Below, piece after piece: positions 23,234 through 32,635 of a stretch of 64,000 nucleotides of DNA (position 1 is the first letter of the stretch; every line of letters starts with the position of its first letter). Origin of the DNA: Gautieria morchelliformis (lineage: Eukaryota > Basidiomycota > Agaricomycetes > Gomphales > Gomphaceae); assembly GCA_015179125.1 (NCBI GenBank), contig WHVA01000108.1:1-64000 (forward strand). Reading direction: 5' to 3'. The position numbers were made by a program, and so were the translations under genes. Under the pieces are notes generated by a model that saw nothing but the letters and a program-made list of their open reading frames with translations, searched no databases and was not told the DNA's origin.

Positions 23234-23550
23234 TGTAGCGGTTATGCGCAGTACTAATAGTAATGAAGCCTCAGTGAACGGTCAGTTCACTGGGTATATA
23301 TAAGTACTCTACCTAATAGTAATGAAGCCTACATGATAGTAAGTATACCATTAGGATACATATTGGGATGGGGGCACGTACCTCAGTGAACGGTCAGTTC
23401 ACTGAGGGGTTAGCGATTGTGGAGCGAGTAGATATAGGGCCTCGGTCATACTTGACCGAGGCCAGTAATACTATCTTACTAGACGATGATAAATCCTTCC
23501 CCTAACCTACTTGGCCCTGCGTTCTCCGCTTATCGACCCTGACTCCAACA
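23234..23550 (-). repeat. Copia-2 5' LTR
   Basis: 317 bp, the element's promoter LTR. Differs from the 3' LTR at four sites, one of them inside the TATA box (plus strand GTAGATATAGG instead of GTATATATAGG), which may weaken the promoter. Confidence 0.95.
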
Positions 23551-23555
23551 AATAC

Positions 23556-24240
23556 ATGCAAAGGAGACATCTACAATCCTTAGGAGGTGCCCACAATTCC
23601 TCTTCGACCCGACGCTTTCCTTCTGTCTGCTCCTTCTTGTCCCGGGCTTCGCGCCGCTGTCTCTCCATCTCTTTAAGGTAGTTGTTTTTATGAAACTAAA
23701 GAACACCGCCACACAATGAAACACATCGAGCCACAAACATCAGGTCTCACCCTTAGAGTTTCGTCCGAGAGCTCTGTCCTGGGATCCAGGGGTATAACCC
23801 GCTTTCTATGCTTTTACCCGGGCCTCTGGGCTTGTGCTTTATTGGCGACGTCTTGATCTTGTGAATGCTGCTTTTCATTCTGAACATCATCATCCTCGGT
23901 TCGACGAGAAAGAATTGAGTGGGATGGAAGCTGATCATGAGCCTGGTGATGGTGTATCTGTCACGTCAGTCCAGGGTCAAAACGTTCTGTCGGGTTAAAC
24001 GGGCCTCTCTGACGGAAAGCCCAGTGGACTCACGCCTCGCGCGAAGCCAGCTGGGATCAATCATCTCGAGAATTCATGCCATATGAGTACGCGGATGCAT
24101 AGGATTTGAGAAAGCATAATTTACCTTATCATCCTGGAGGATAACAGCTCCATTCTCCATCCCAGGGTCAACTTCTACGCCAGGGACGAACGGGTCATCA
24201 ATAAAATACATGCCTCTTATACCTAGGTCTCTGTTGTCTT
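23556..24240. other. Intergenic, no gene supported
   Basis: Short minus-strand ORFs (23736-23530, 23938-23753) have no recognisable features and no supporting splice signals. Confidence 0.5.
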
Positions 24241-24653
24241 TCATGGGAACACTACAATGATAGTCAGCGCACCGTAATGTAAGCCAGCGAAGGAAACAAA
24301 TGTACCCTTCGAAATAGAATCCTCCGCGGCGGGGACTGGTTCCACCTGCTCTTTATTTACCTTCATGTTCCATGCTTCTTCCAAGTCTGTCTCCATTTCT
24401 TCCCGGAGGCCAACGTCGGGACCGCCAAAGTCGAGATTAAACAGTACGTCATTTATAGGGGCTGATGAGGAAGGATCGTCGATAGGAGCAACGTCACCTG
24501 AGAACGAGTGTAAGAATGAGTTTGAGAATAAGTGATCATGAGATTCGTCGAGTTGGTGCAATTTGTTCTTGTTGGGTGGATGGCGCGACTCAGAGGAAGG
24601 ATCTCGAGGTTTGCAGCAAGGAACGGATCAAACTCGTCGTTGTTGGCAAGCAA
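24241..24653 (-). CDS. Hypothetical protein fragment, minus strand
   Basis: Minus-strand coding-like sequence. One frame (24653-24453) reads LANNDEFDPFLAANLEILPL; another (24561-24241) reads GDVAPIDDPSSSAPINDVLF and an acidic stretch LREEMETDLEEAW. A good 3' splice site (TTCTCAG before GTGACG,  near 24498) could join them. Not recognised. The composition (acidic, Ser/Pro) resembles a regulatory protein tail, but a decayed gene is as likely. Confidence 0.25.
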
Positions 24654-26193
24654 ATGGTCTGTAAGACGTCACTCCATCAAAAACACAGAACACACGGGAG
24701 TTACCATCTCCTTCTACCTGCTCCAAGTTGTCTAAATATCAAATCCCAATCCTGAGATATACAAAAGGTTCGAAATGAGAGTTCGATTCATTGGAGGGAA
24801 AGGACGCTTGCATCGATTGCTCCGTCAAACTCTGTTGCCATCGCCATCGCCGGATTGACAGCCAAGTTGAGAGCGTCTTCCCTGGTAAATGACGGTTACA
24901 AAATTAAATTCTTGCACGAATAGTGACATTGGATCTTGGGTGGCCTCGCAAGCTGTTGACCGGCACATGAAGACACCAAAAGCGGACGTCATGCTTACCG
25001 AAGACCATTCGGGTGAGCCATCTCCAGGCTTGCCCCATCCATCGCATGAAGACCTTGGAGATTTTTCTTTAACGAAGCAACGAGACTTCCTACGTCTTTT
25101 AAATATTTCATGCTTCACTGGTTGAAGAGACGAGATTATGGAAAGTACATCAGAGAAGTGATACCTCTGCTGACTTTTGAAGACTGAGGATTAGGGAGAT
25201 GTTTATCCGAGTATACAATGAGAGAACTTGGTTTCAAAATTAAGTTTTAAAAGTAAATCTCGCTGTGCGCACCGAACGGCGCCAACCATCAAGTTACTAG
25301 AGAGCCTCAAGGCGAGGGGTTCGGGTGGTTCAGACATTAGAGTGCACAGTTGATTAACGTCAGCTGTGAGAACTGAGTGACGGTGTAGCTTTTTCAGGGT
25401 GGATATGGACCCCAGAGTTACAGCAAGCCTAAAATGCCAAACACCACTTAAGGCGTCACTTTTTGGACTTGTAATAAATTTGCACGCGCCACAAAAGTCC
25501 GTAGCCACTGTCCCTTTTGGATAGCAGTTCTGGCGGACTTCACCGTGGAGGGAGAATGGCGAAAGCGGTCAAGAAAGTATCGTTGTCTCCCATCGACTCG
25601 TGTGGGAAGAGAGAGGGTGGTATATGTGGAGTTAAGACGTGGAATGTGTGACATTCTCGTGGACGTTTCTTGACAGGCATGGCATAAGGTGTGACTGTGA
25701 TGATGATCTGCCATCAATGTGACGGCAAGCAGTACTGGAACTTCACCAGTGTCTTTGCGGTTTGCTGATGGCGGCCTGTGGACGCGTTTCATTATGCTTC
25801 GACCAAGATCGTAGTTATTTGAACCTTCATGCATGGGTCCCCTGGCTCCATGCTACCACTGTCAGCGTGCGCCTCCATTATCCTACTGATCAGGGGTAAA
25901 CATGACAAGTGGCCGATAACATGAAGAATTATATATATATCGAAAGCAAGGCTTAATATGCCAATAGATCGTAGTATCTAATTGTTGCCTGGGGAAAGCT
26001 AGAGTGATCATGGTATTTGGTGTGCAAACGGTGATATTATGTACAATCTGAGCTGTGACTTCTTCCTGCTGGATGCAGGTTAGTGACGTGTATGCATGCA
26101 GAGACAGCTCTTGGTAAACATTCCGAAAGGTGTCGAGAAATGGTTTGAGAGAGATCCTGGTGCACTATCGTGGCACAGGGTAGTGTTGCTTCC
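24654..26193. other. Long intergenic stretch with unsupported ORFs
   Basis: ORFs on both strands (for example minus 25834-25448 and 25508-25203) have no recognisable domain and overlap each other. A run of (AT)n lies at about 25933. Nothing else seen. Confidence 0.45.
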
Positions 26194-26780
26194 CTATAAC
26201 ATGGTGAGATATAGCGGGGGACCTTTTATAACAGGAAGGGAATTACAGTATTTCCACCAGCGCGAGAGATGCTCAACCTCAGCAGCGCTGAGCTCGAGGT
26301 ATGGACTGACTGTAGCTAAGTACCGCAAATCATTGGAGGGAATCACTTGACCTGCGTCGCCAGCCCAAATGTATGATGGCTTGAAGTTTGGAAATTGTGC
26401 AGGCCTTGCAATTCTGCTATCGTGAGCTATGGTGATTGGAGCACGCTGCACAGTGCAGCCATCAAATGGAGTAGGGATTGCGATGTTGGTAAAGTTGACA
26501 GGTTGCCACCATTGATGCACCATCTGTGCAATTGTATTGTGAGTTTACACCCCACAAGTCACACTAAGGCACCCACGTGATCTCGTCTACCCCACTGGTT
26601 GGCATTCAATTGTTTCGCGCCACAAAGTGGTGCAACAATGGGTAAGCCTTCGCCCGTGAAGGCAACGACAACACAAGGTCGCTCCTTCTTGGATGGTTGG
26701 CCTGTCCAGGAGCCGGAAGATATTGCGAATATCGGCCGCGTGGGTTTCCAGGATACCACAGAGCCCACTTTTAGTGACAT
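26194..26780 (-). CDS. Hypothetical two-exon gene
   Basis: Exon 1 26780-26577 (MSLKVGSVVSWKPTRPIFAI) and exon 2 26523-26194 (MVHQWWQPVNFTNIAIPTPF) on the minus strand are joined in frame by a 53-nt intron with GTGGGT donor and TTGCACAG acceptor (26576-26524). The product is about 177 residues: a beta-rich N-terminal part (KERPCVVVAFTGEGLPIVAP) and a C-terminal part rich in aromatic residues (SRWWKYCNSLP). No signal peptide, membrane segment or known domain is seen. Intron phase and size fit the rest of the window, which favours a real gene; no function can be given. Confidence 0.4.
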
Positions 26781-27654
26781 GGATCAAGGAGGCTATATCC
26801 CAGAGAGGTGAGATTCAACAGGGGGAAGCATCAGGCTTTTAAAGATGTTTGCAGCTAAGCAGGGCTGGGACGTAGGGTCAGGAGTTGCATATTTTAAACA
26901 TGGGCTACCTTCATCCGTTCAGAAGGTGCTGTTGGCCCGGGGTTGTGGTCGGAAGGTTCTACTCATGTGTTTCAGACAATATCATAGCCACGGTTGGGTA
27001 CGATGGATAACTAAAATTACAGCATAACGCGCTGAATGGGAGAGATAAGTCAGCATGATCTGTCACAAACATCTCATACGCTGATGGATACCTGATAATC
27101 GCGCCAAATCGCTGAGACCTTTGGCTGCGCTCACAAACCACATTTTCTATTCAAGTAAGGGAATAGCATAGAATCACGAGACTCCATTTCATACAAGATA
27201 GGTCGTGGAAGGCTTGTTGGAAGGTGGTGCCATTACCCTCTTGTATTGCCATTTCTATGTTCCACCAGGGCTCTGTAAGTCATCTAGATAAGTCGCATAA
27301 TAGAGAAGAGATGGCGTCGTTTAGTAGATCGGAATGGTAAGTGGTCACGAGCACTTGTATTTGCGATAACCGATAATCGGAGGGAAGTAGTGCTGTGGGA
27401 GGCCCGGGCCGTACAACTTCGATGTGCATTGTTGTGATTCCTCTCAACTTCAGGACAACGTATGCGTGCCATGAGCTGCGTTCAAAGAAGACACCCTGTA
27501 CTGTCAATTTGAATCTTTCGCGCGTGAACGACAGCCACAAAATACCCACGCGCGTGAACGACGGTCTGTGGTAACGTCACTGGCACACAGGCCTCGTGCC
27601 ATGTAAGGCAAACTGAAATTCCTTCAATCACCTTTATTGAAACCATGGAGAAAC
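26781..27654. other. Intergenic with possible exons, minus strand
   Basis: Minus ORF 27549-27280 (LKLRGITTMHIEVVRPGPPT) looks mildly coding and minus 27141-26959 less so; no gene model could be built. A 14-bp direct repeat CGCGCGTGAACGAC occurs twice at about 27519 and 27552. Confidence 0.35.
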
Positions 27655-28164
27655 ATGGGAGCACCTGACGTTCCTAGGTCAGGTATCGCGGTTCCTTCAC
27701 GTTTCGGGGCCCCGCGGGATCAAATACCGTCACAAACTGGGTTGGTGTTGGTTGCACTACACATTGACTACCCTAGCCTGAGGATGGCCCATTCTTTTGT
27801 CGTCACAAGGTTCATCCCTCAACGTTCAGCATGGTGGACATCGTACTACGGAGTGCAAAAAGCATCGGCTCTAGTTACACATCCTTTCTTAGCTCTGCGC
27901 GTCTTCGCCACCGATCTTGGGTGGGGAGATCCCTCCAATCCGACACGCCATATCTATCTATTTATTGTCTCACCGCAAAAACCTACGGGCTTGAATAGTG
28001 ACTGCTATTTCACAGTGGCATCTACTGTGAGCGAGGAAACTAGACACCTACGTGTTCACCCGCCATTGACTAGAGATGGACCAACACTTTATATCCACAC
28101 GTTTCCAAAGCTTTACGAGGAGGAAGTCATAAATAGCTCATCTGAGGCCGATCTTCCCCCATAG
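27655..28164 (+). CDS. Hypothetical protein
   Basis: Open frame of 169 codons from ATG 27655 (MGAPDVPRSGIAVPSRFG). Contains LVLVALHIDYPSLRMAHSFV, SAWWTSYYGVQKASALVTHP and YEEEVINSSSEADLPP at the C-terminus. No domain recognised, no introns seen. It may be the first exon of a longer gene whose downstream part lies in the 28176-28526 frame, but no donor site was found at its end. Confidence 0.35.
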   Translation: MGAPDVPRSGIAVPSRFGAPRDQIPSQTGLVLVALHIDYPSLRMAHSFVVTRFIPQRSAWWTSYYGVQKASALVTHPFLALRVFATDLGWGDPSNPTRHIYLFIVSPQKPTGLNSDCYFTVASTVSEETRHLRVHPPLTRDGPTLYIHTFPKLYEEEVINSSSEADLPP

Positions 28165-28175
28165 CTCCGCACCGA

Positions 28176-28526
28176 TTGGACGAGTCGAGTTTCCGGATCT
28201 TCTGTCGTTCCGTCATGAAGGATCACAGTCGGCGCATGCGGCTGCAAAGACTCGAAACTATCCGGACCTCCTCTCCTCACGATGCTGACAAGGTTCAGAG
28301 TGATTGGGACACATGGAGCGGCCAACTGGACGAGGAATACCTCCATGAGCCAGGCGGACTCGTATATGAACATCTTCCATTCAATAACCTCCCTTTGCAG
28401 GAGCCGTGTTCAATTCATCAAGAGCTACTGTTATACAAACAGTTAGTCTTTAACATGTTAGCTCTGGCAATTGATCTTCTAAAACTCTCTTTAGATTCAC
28501 CGCAGATTATTCTTGGTCAGGCGTGA
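28176..28526 (+). CDS. Hypothetical small ORF
   Basis: A 116-codon frame that begins at a TTG; the first ATG is at 28215 (MKDHSRRMRLQRLETI). Helical, charged sequence (DADKVQSDWDTWSGQLDEEY). Not recognised. It could be a downstream exon of the preceding ORF. Confidence 0.25.
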   Translation: MDESSFRIFCRSVMKDHSRRMRLQRLETIRTSSPHDADKVQSDWDTWSGQLDEEYLHEPGGLVYEHLPFNNLPLQEPCSIHQELLLYKQLVFNMLALAIDLLKLSLDSPQIILGQA

Positions 28527-28631
28527 CGGCTGCAATCTCGTGGGTGCGGGAGTTACGTGACGTCAGTATTCTATATGCCCAGTGTGGTACCACTCTAATT
28601 ATCTAATTATTATTTTTATTTATGATAGCGT

Positions 28632-30794
28632 ATGGCGAAGGAAGGCCTCCCGCAAGCGAAACTCGTCGACTCAGGCCCTTACAGCGGTAGTAGGGCAGAG
28701 CCTAGCATAAGGGCTACTATGGAGGCACTGCAGTCCATGAATATTCCTTATGATGGAGACCCGCCGCCAGCCGCAGAGGCAGAAGAGGAGCCGGAGTGGG
28801 AGTGGGATGATCCTTGCCCAGCATCTGAAATGGTGCCAATATCATCCGACACCGTAGGCTCTGCAGATGTCAAAGTCATCGTATTCGATTTGATTGGAAC
28901 AATTTTGGCAAGTGCCGTGCCCTATCTCGTTTCTCTGCAGCTCAACTTCCACAGGATCGTGAAACCGCCGTCAGGGAGGCCCTCCAGTCTATTATTCAGG
29001 CCGATTGGACCGACCTCACGCCACGTCAATTAGTTGCAGTTTACATGGAGTGCGAAGCACTCCAAAGTAAACATCAACCAGGCGCCGCTTACGTCGACAT
29101 TGCTCGGAGCGCCTTCAAAGACGTTGGAATGCGCTTGGGGTTCAACATCAGCGAGGGCGCTTTAGACCAGAGTATTCAATGTCTTATGCAACCACATTTA
29201 TATCCCGACGGGTTCCCGGCGATCGCTGCACTTCATGCCCGCGGGTATAAGATCCTTGGCTTCTCGTCACTCGATGCCCATACCTTCACTCAATATTTCC
29301 AACGTTCCGTGCCACCGGAAGTCACCATCGTTCAACCATCGCCAACATCTACCCCTTTGTACAGCCCAAACCTTCAGGTGTTTCCGGACCTTTTGAGCCA
29401 TTGTCGTTGTGGTGATGAGGAAATTCAGAAGGCTCAGGTACTCGTGGTAACTGCCGCTCCGTACAGAACTGCAGAGCCTGCGAGCACGTCAGGGTTTCCG
29501 ACAGCATTAATTAAACGAGCAGGAGGCTTAGAATCAAACGTCAACATCAACACTGCAGCCCCTACGGTGGTTATAGACGGGCTGTCCCATCTGTGTAAGG
29601 TGTTGGAGAGTGTTCCTTTATCCCCTCCGGAGACCGCCTTCAGTCGAGTACAACGATTCCGTGTCAACGGTCTCTACCAGTCTACTGAACCGATTGGATC
29701 TGGTAGCTTTGGTGAGGGCAATTGTATTCCCGTCTAAGTATGCTGTTTTAGTGCTGATGCCATCATTATCAGGAGTAGTTTCTGGTGGATTTCATGTACT
29801 CACCGGTGATGAGGTTGCTATCAAGCGGGAGATGCCTACAGGCAAGGCAGATGACATCTGTGTTTTACCTTATGAAGCTCAAGTATATCGTCACCTACAC
29901 GGGCACCATGGAATCCCATCGCTTCGATGGAGCGGCATGGATGGCGGAGCCCATGTCATGGTGTTGGATCGACTGGGCCCAAATCTCCAAGACCTTCGCC
30001 GAGTATGCAGAGGTCAACTCTCTTTGAAAACAGTTATGATGATTGCTGCACAGATGGTGATGTCCTTATGTATTATCCGCCAACATAATTGTGTTGATGA
30101 GTGGAATGCTTTAATCAGCTTGACAGGATAGAGTTTGCTCATTCTAGGGGAATTATCTTACGCGATGTCAAGCCAGAAAACTTCGCGATGGGTTTTGGGA
30201 CACGTTGCAACGTTCTTCACATGTTTGATTTAGGGCTTGCTAAGCTCTTTTGGGACTCTGGCCCCGATACACACATCCCGTTCAGGGAAGGTCGAATTGG
30301 ACTGGGTACTCCACGCTATGCCAGTCACAATGTACACTTTGGACGTGGTCTGTTGCAAACATTTAGATGCTTTGTTTCTTACTCACACGTATCCGTCTTG
30401 CACAGAGCAAGGCCGTCGCGACGACATGGAAGCGATGGGCAACGTTCTACTTTTTCTCCTTCATGGACGTCTCCCATGGCAAGGAATTTATGCCCCCAGT
30501 GTGCAGGCAAAACTACTTCGTATTGGAGAGATGAAAGCTGGGAGTGAATTTGCAGACCTTCTTCTGCGGTCTCCTCCAGAGTTTACCCGATACTTTGAAC
30601 ATTGTCGCAACTTAGGCTTTCAAGAGCGGCCGAACTATCAACTATTGAAGGAAATTTTCCAAAAAAGAATGGAGCAAGAACACTGGTCATATGATGGGAT
30701 GTTTGATTGGGTAGACGGCACCTCAGAGAGAGGTACCCTCCTACCGGACGAGTATCGGGCGGAACCTAGATTCATTGACTCGAATCGATTTTGA
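28632..30794 (+). CDS. HAD-type hydrolase fused to casein-kinase-1-like kinase
   Basis: Five exons: 28632-28907, 28955-29711, 29773-30056, 30119-30347 and 30406-30794, summing to 645 codons in frame. Residues ~80-320 are a haloacid-dehalogenase-like domain: nucleophile Asp86 in VFDLIGT (the second Asp of the common DxD pair is absent, as in L-2-haloacid dehalogenases). Residues ~335-600 are a CK1-like kinase: glycine loop IGSGSFG, Lys362 in VAIK, Asp455 in LRDVKPEN (His of HRD is Leu), Asp476 in DLG, then GTPRYAS, RRDDMEAMG and LPWQG typical of CK1. Intron 1 (28908-28954) has a GC-AG border (GCAAGT). Family knowledge: CK1 enzymes phosphorylate Ser/Thr; the HAD substrate is unknown. The fusion is shown by the open frame across exon 2, which carries both the HAD end and the kinase glycine loop. 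Confidence 0.85.
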
Positions 30795-31439
30795 CTGGTA
30801 GTCGGGATGTACTCAGACCACAATTATTCTCTACTATGCACACTTTACCGTGATTCAGTCGCACCATGGATTGCCTCGTGCCTAAACAGCGAGTGCCACT
30901 GATAATCTTGCACGGACAGACCGTATGAGTCGATGAAAGAGACTGAGCTAGATTGGCTTTATAAGTATATGTCTCAAAATTAATGGAAGCTCCAATGCCA
31001 CTCATTCATGTCTCGCGCTCTCTATACCTTTCAGTTATCATCACTCTCTGTCTGACAGACTGTTGATAGTTCAATGTACATTCTACCCTGCTGGTCGGTC
31101 GTTCACCATATTCGACATGGATCTTTGACTTTGCAAACGTGAACAATAATTTTCAGAGCATAGCCATCACGACCAATTAACCCGATCAAACTTGCTCTCA
31201 ACGGCATCCCCTACTTAACAGTTTTTTCAACATCACTGCTGCGAATGGACAAGCAACACAGGATTCAGAAATAATGTACCTCCCTTTGGTATAGGTACGT
31301 CATTCAGTATTATAAGTTAATACTAGTCGAGCATAAGCCCGCTGGTGAGTAGATGCTCGCCATGGCTCAGTCGAATATACAAGCAGCACGCACCTGCAGC
31401 CTTGGGAGTCGAGCCCCCGCGTTCCATCCTGAGGGTACC
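30795..31439. other. Intergenic, no gene
   Basis: Terminator region of the HAD-kinase gene and AT-rich spacer. A tRNA-like A-box (TGGCTCAGTCG, 31362) and a weak B-box (GAGTCGAGCCC) are present but no cloverleaf can be drawn. Confidence 0.5.
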
Positions 31440-31602
31440 TTTATAAAGATACAAGTAGTTAATTCCCTAGCGTTGAAGACAAACACTAGATTTATACTGT
31501 ACCTAAAGATACAAGTAGTTAATCTACAGAACTTGTCAGACTAATACTAGTACAGCTAATAGAGCTACTTACTCCCTAGCATCGAAGACAAACGCTAGGG
31601 CG
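31440..31602. repeat. LTR-like repeat C with paired hairpins
   Basis: TTTATAAAG near 31440 is followed after about 20 bp by a hairpin CCCTAGCGTT/AACACTAG (31465-31489), and after a further 109 bp by a second hairpin CCCTAGC/GCTAGGG (31574-31600) with the same loop core GAAGACAAAC. AAAGATACAAGTAGTTAAT also occurs twice (31445 and 31506). The layout equals that of the copia LTRs here although the sequence differs. LTR edges not found. Confidence 0.5.
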
Positions 31603-31892
31603 TCATCCATAATGTACAATGCCGCATATATGTACCATGTTTCAGGTACAGGGGTTGCGGGAACGGGCACGGACCCTCCTCCCAGCGCCGAGTCTTTGCC
31701 GAGCTACTCGACGCTCGTTTCCTCACACTTTAGCAATAGCACCATCGTCCAGTTGAGAATGTTCACAGACACGGCGTTACAGGTGGGCGAAAGCGCTACT
31801 TCATGCAGTCTGATCAGACATAGACCTGGGGTCCATTACTGTAATGACTGCATCTGATAGTTCGCAGCCATCAACGATACGGCACAATAGTA
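31603..31892. other. Intergenic flank of the MULE, ending in TSD AATAGTA
   Basis: No gene. The last seven bases (31886-31892) are the left target-site duplication of the MULE element. Confidence 0.7.
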
Positions 31893-31933
31893 GGGATAAT
31901 TCTGTGTGGCAACCCCCCGTGGGAAAAACAACC
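31893..31933 (+). repeat. MULE left terminal inverted repeat
   Basis: 41 bp, begins GGGATAATTCTGTGTGGCAA and continues with a C6 run and GTGGGAAAAACAACC. Perfect inverted match to 37604-37644. Confidence 0.95.
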
Positions 31934-32060
31934 TGGGTTTTCTGCTGAATCATCCGCAAAGATGAACTTTGCGAGGGGTTGCTACCGAATTCTCGGAATT
32001 CTCGGATGCCGCTTATATCATCATACCCTCCAGGGCCAAATAGGTATGGGTCGCGGTTGC

Positions 32061-32099
32061 AGTGCTCATCGGGTCTTTCTGAATGACCCGATGAGCACT
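32061..32099. repeat. Perfect 15-bp palindrome in MULE subterminal region
   Basis: AGTGCTCATCGGGTC (32061-32075) and GACCCGATGAGCACT (32085-32099) with a 9-nt loop; an outer TTGCAG/CTGCAA pair (32057 and 32104) extends the stem after a short interruption. Could be a transposase-binding or promoter element. Confidence 0.85.
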
Positions 32100-32299
32100 G
32101 GTACTGCAATACGTCGGTGTTCTAGCAACCCAACATACGGTACGGATGAGGTGGCCGTAATGCCACCGTACCATGTACGGCTGTACACGTATACGGTGCG
32201 GCGCCGAGCCCTAGTCTTTCACCGCCTTCTCACTAGGTCAGTTTGCACTTGGGATGCTCAGACCATGGAATGACACTGGGACGATGCGATATCTTTCTC

Positions 32300-32590
32300 A
32301 GCAGCTAAGGGTGGCTGCGGCCTTACCTGACCGACATATCAAAATTGTTGTGCGTGTGCCATTAACACACTCGTGTCCTCGTTTTCTCCTTCTTCGCTAT
32401 TAGGTGAGCTATGAAGTGAATTCGCACCTGGTAATACGCTGACCGTGAAATGTCCTTCAGTACAGTCTCTCTCTCAGGCTGAGTAGGGCTGCGGCATTAC
32501 CTGACCGATGTATCAAACCGTATTGCCGTTAATACACGTATTCTCCTTTTTTTTCCCTCTTCTTCGCTGCCTCGTGAGCTATAAATACGG
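32300..32590 (+). repeat. Diverged ~110-bp tandem duplication upstream of the MULE gene
   Basis: Two copies (about 32300-32413 and 32479-32588) share GGCTGCGGC, TTACCTGACCGA, TATCAAA, TTCTTCGCT and GTGAGCTAT in the same order. The second ends with CTATAAATACGG, a TATA box ~45 bp before the ATG at 32636. A duplicated core promoter is the simplest reading. Confidence 0.7.
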
Positions 32591-32635
32591 TCAATATCAT
32601 TTCCTTTCACGCTACCACACTCAGTGCTCTAGGAC

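Larger units (their letters stand above)
18657..23550 (-). mobile_element. Copia-2: full-length, disabled Ty1/copia element, TSD AATAC
   Basis: Minus-strand element with two 317-bp LTRs (18657-18973 and 23234-23550) differing at four positions, flanked by AATAC on both sides (18652-18656, 23551-23555). The internal part holds primer site, one Gag-Pol frame and a purine-rich tract (AAGGGGGAG) at 18974-18982 next to the 3' LTR. Four mismatches in 317 bp point to a fairly recent insertion. Three TGA stops and a frameshift disable the polyprotein. Confidence 0.95.

Noticed and set aside
24654-26193. Gene call for the 128-codon and 101-codon minus ORFs
   Set aside because: No domain, no splice support, mutually overlapping frames.
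31350-31425. Possible tRNA gene or tRNA-derived SINE (A-box TGGCTCAGTCG, weak B-box)
   Set aside because: No acceptor stem or full cloverleaf can be formed; B-box has mismatches.
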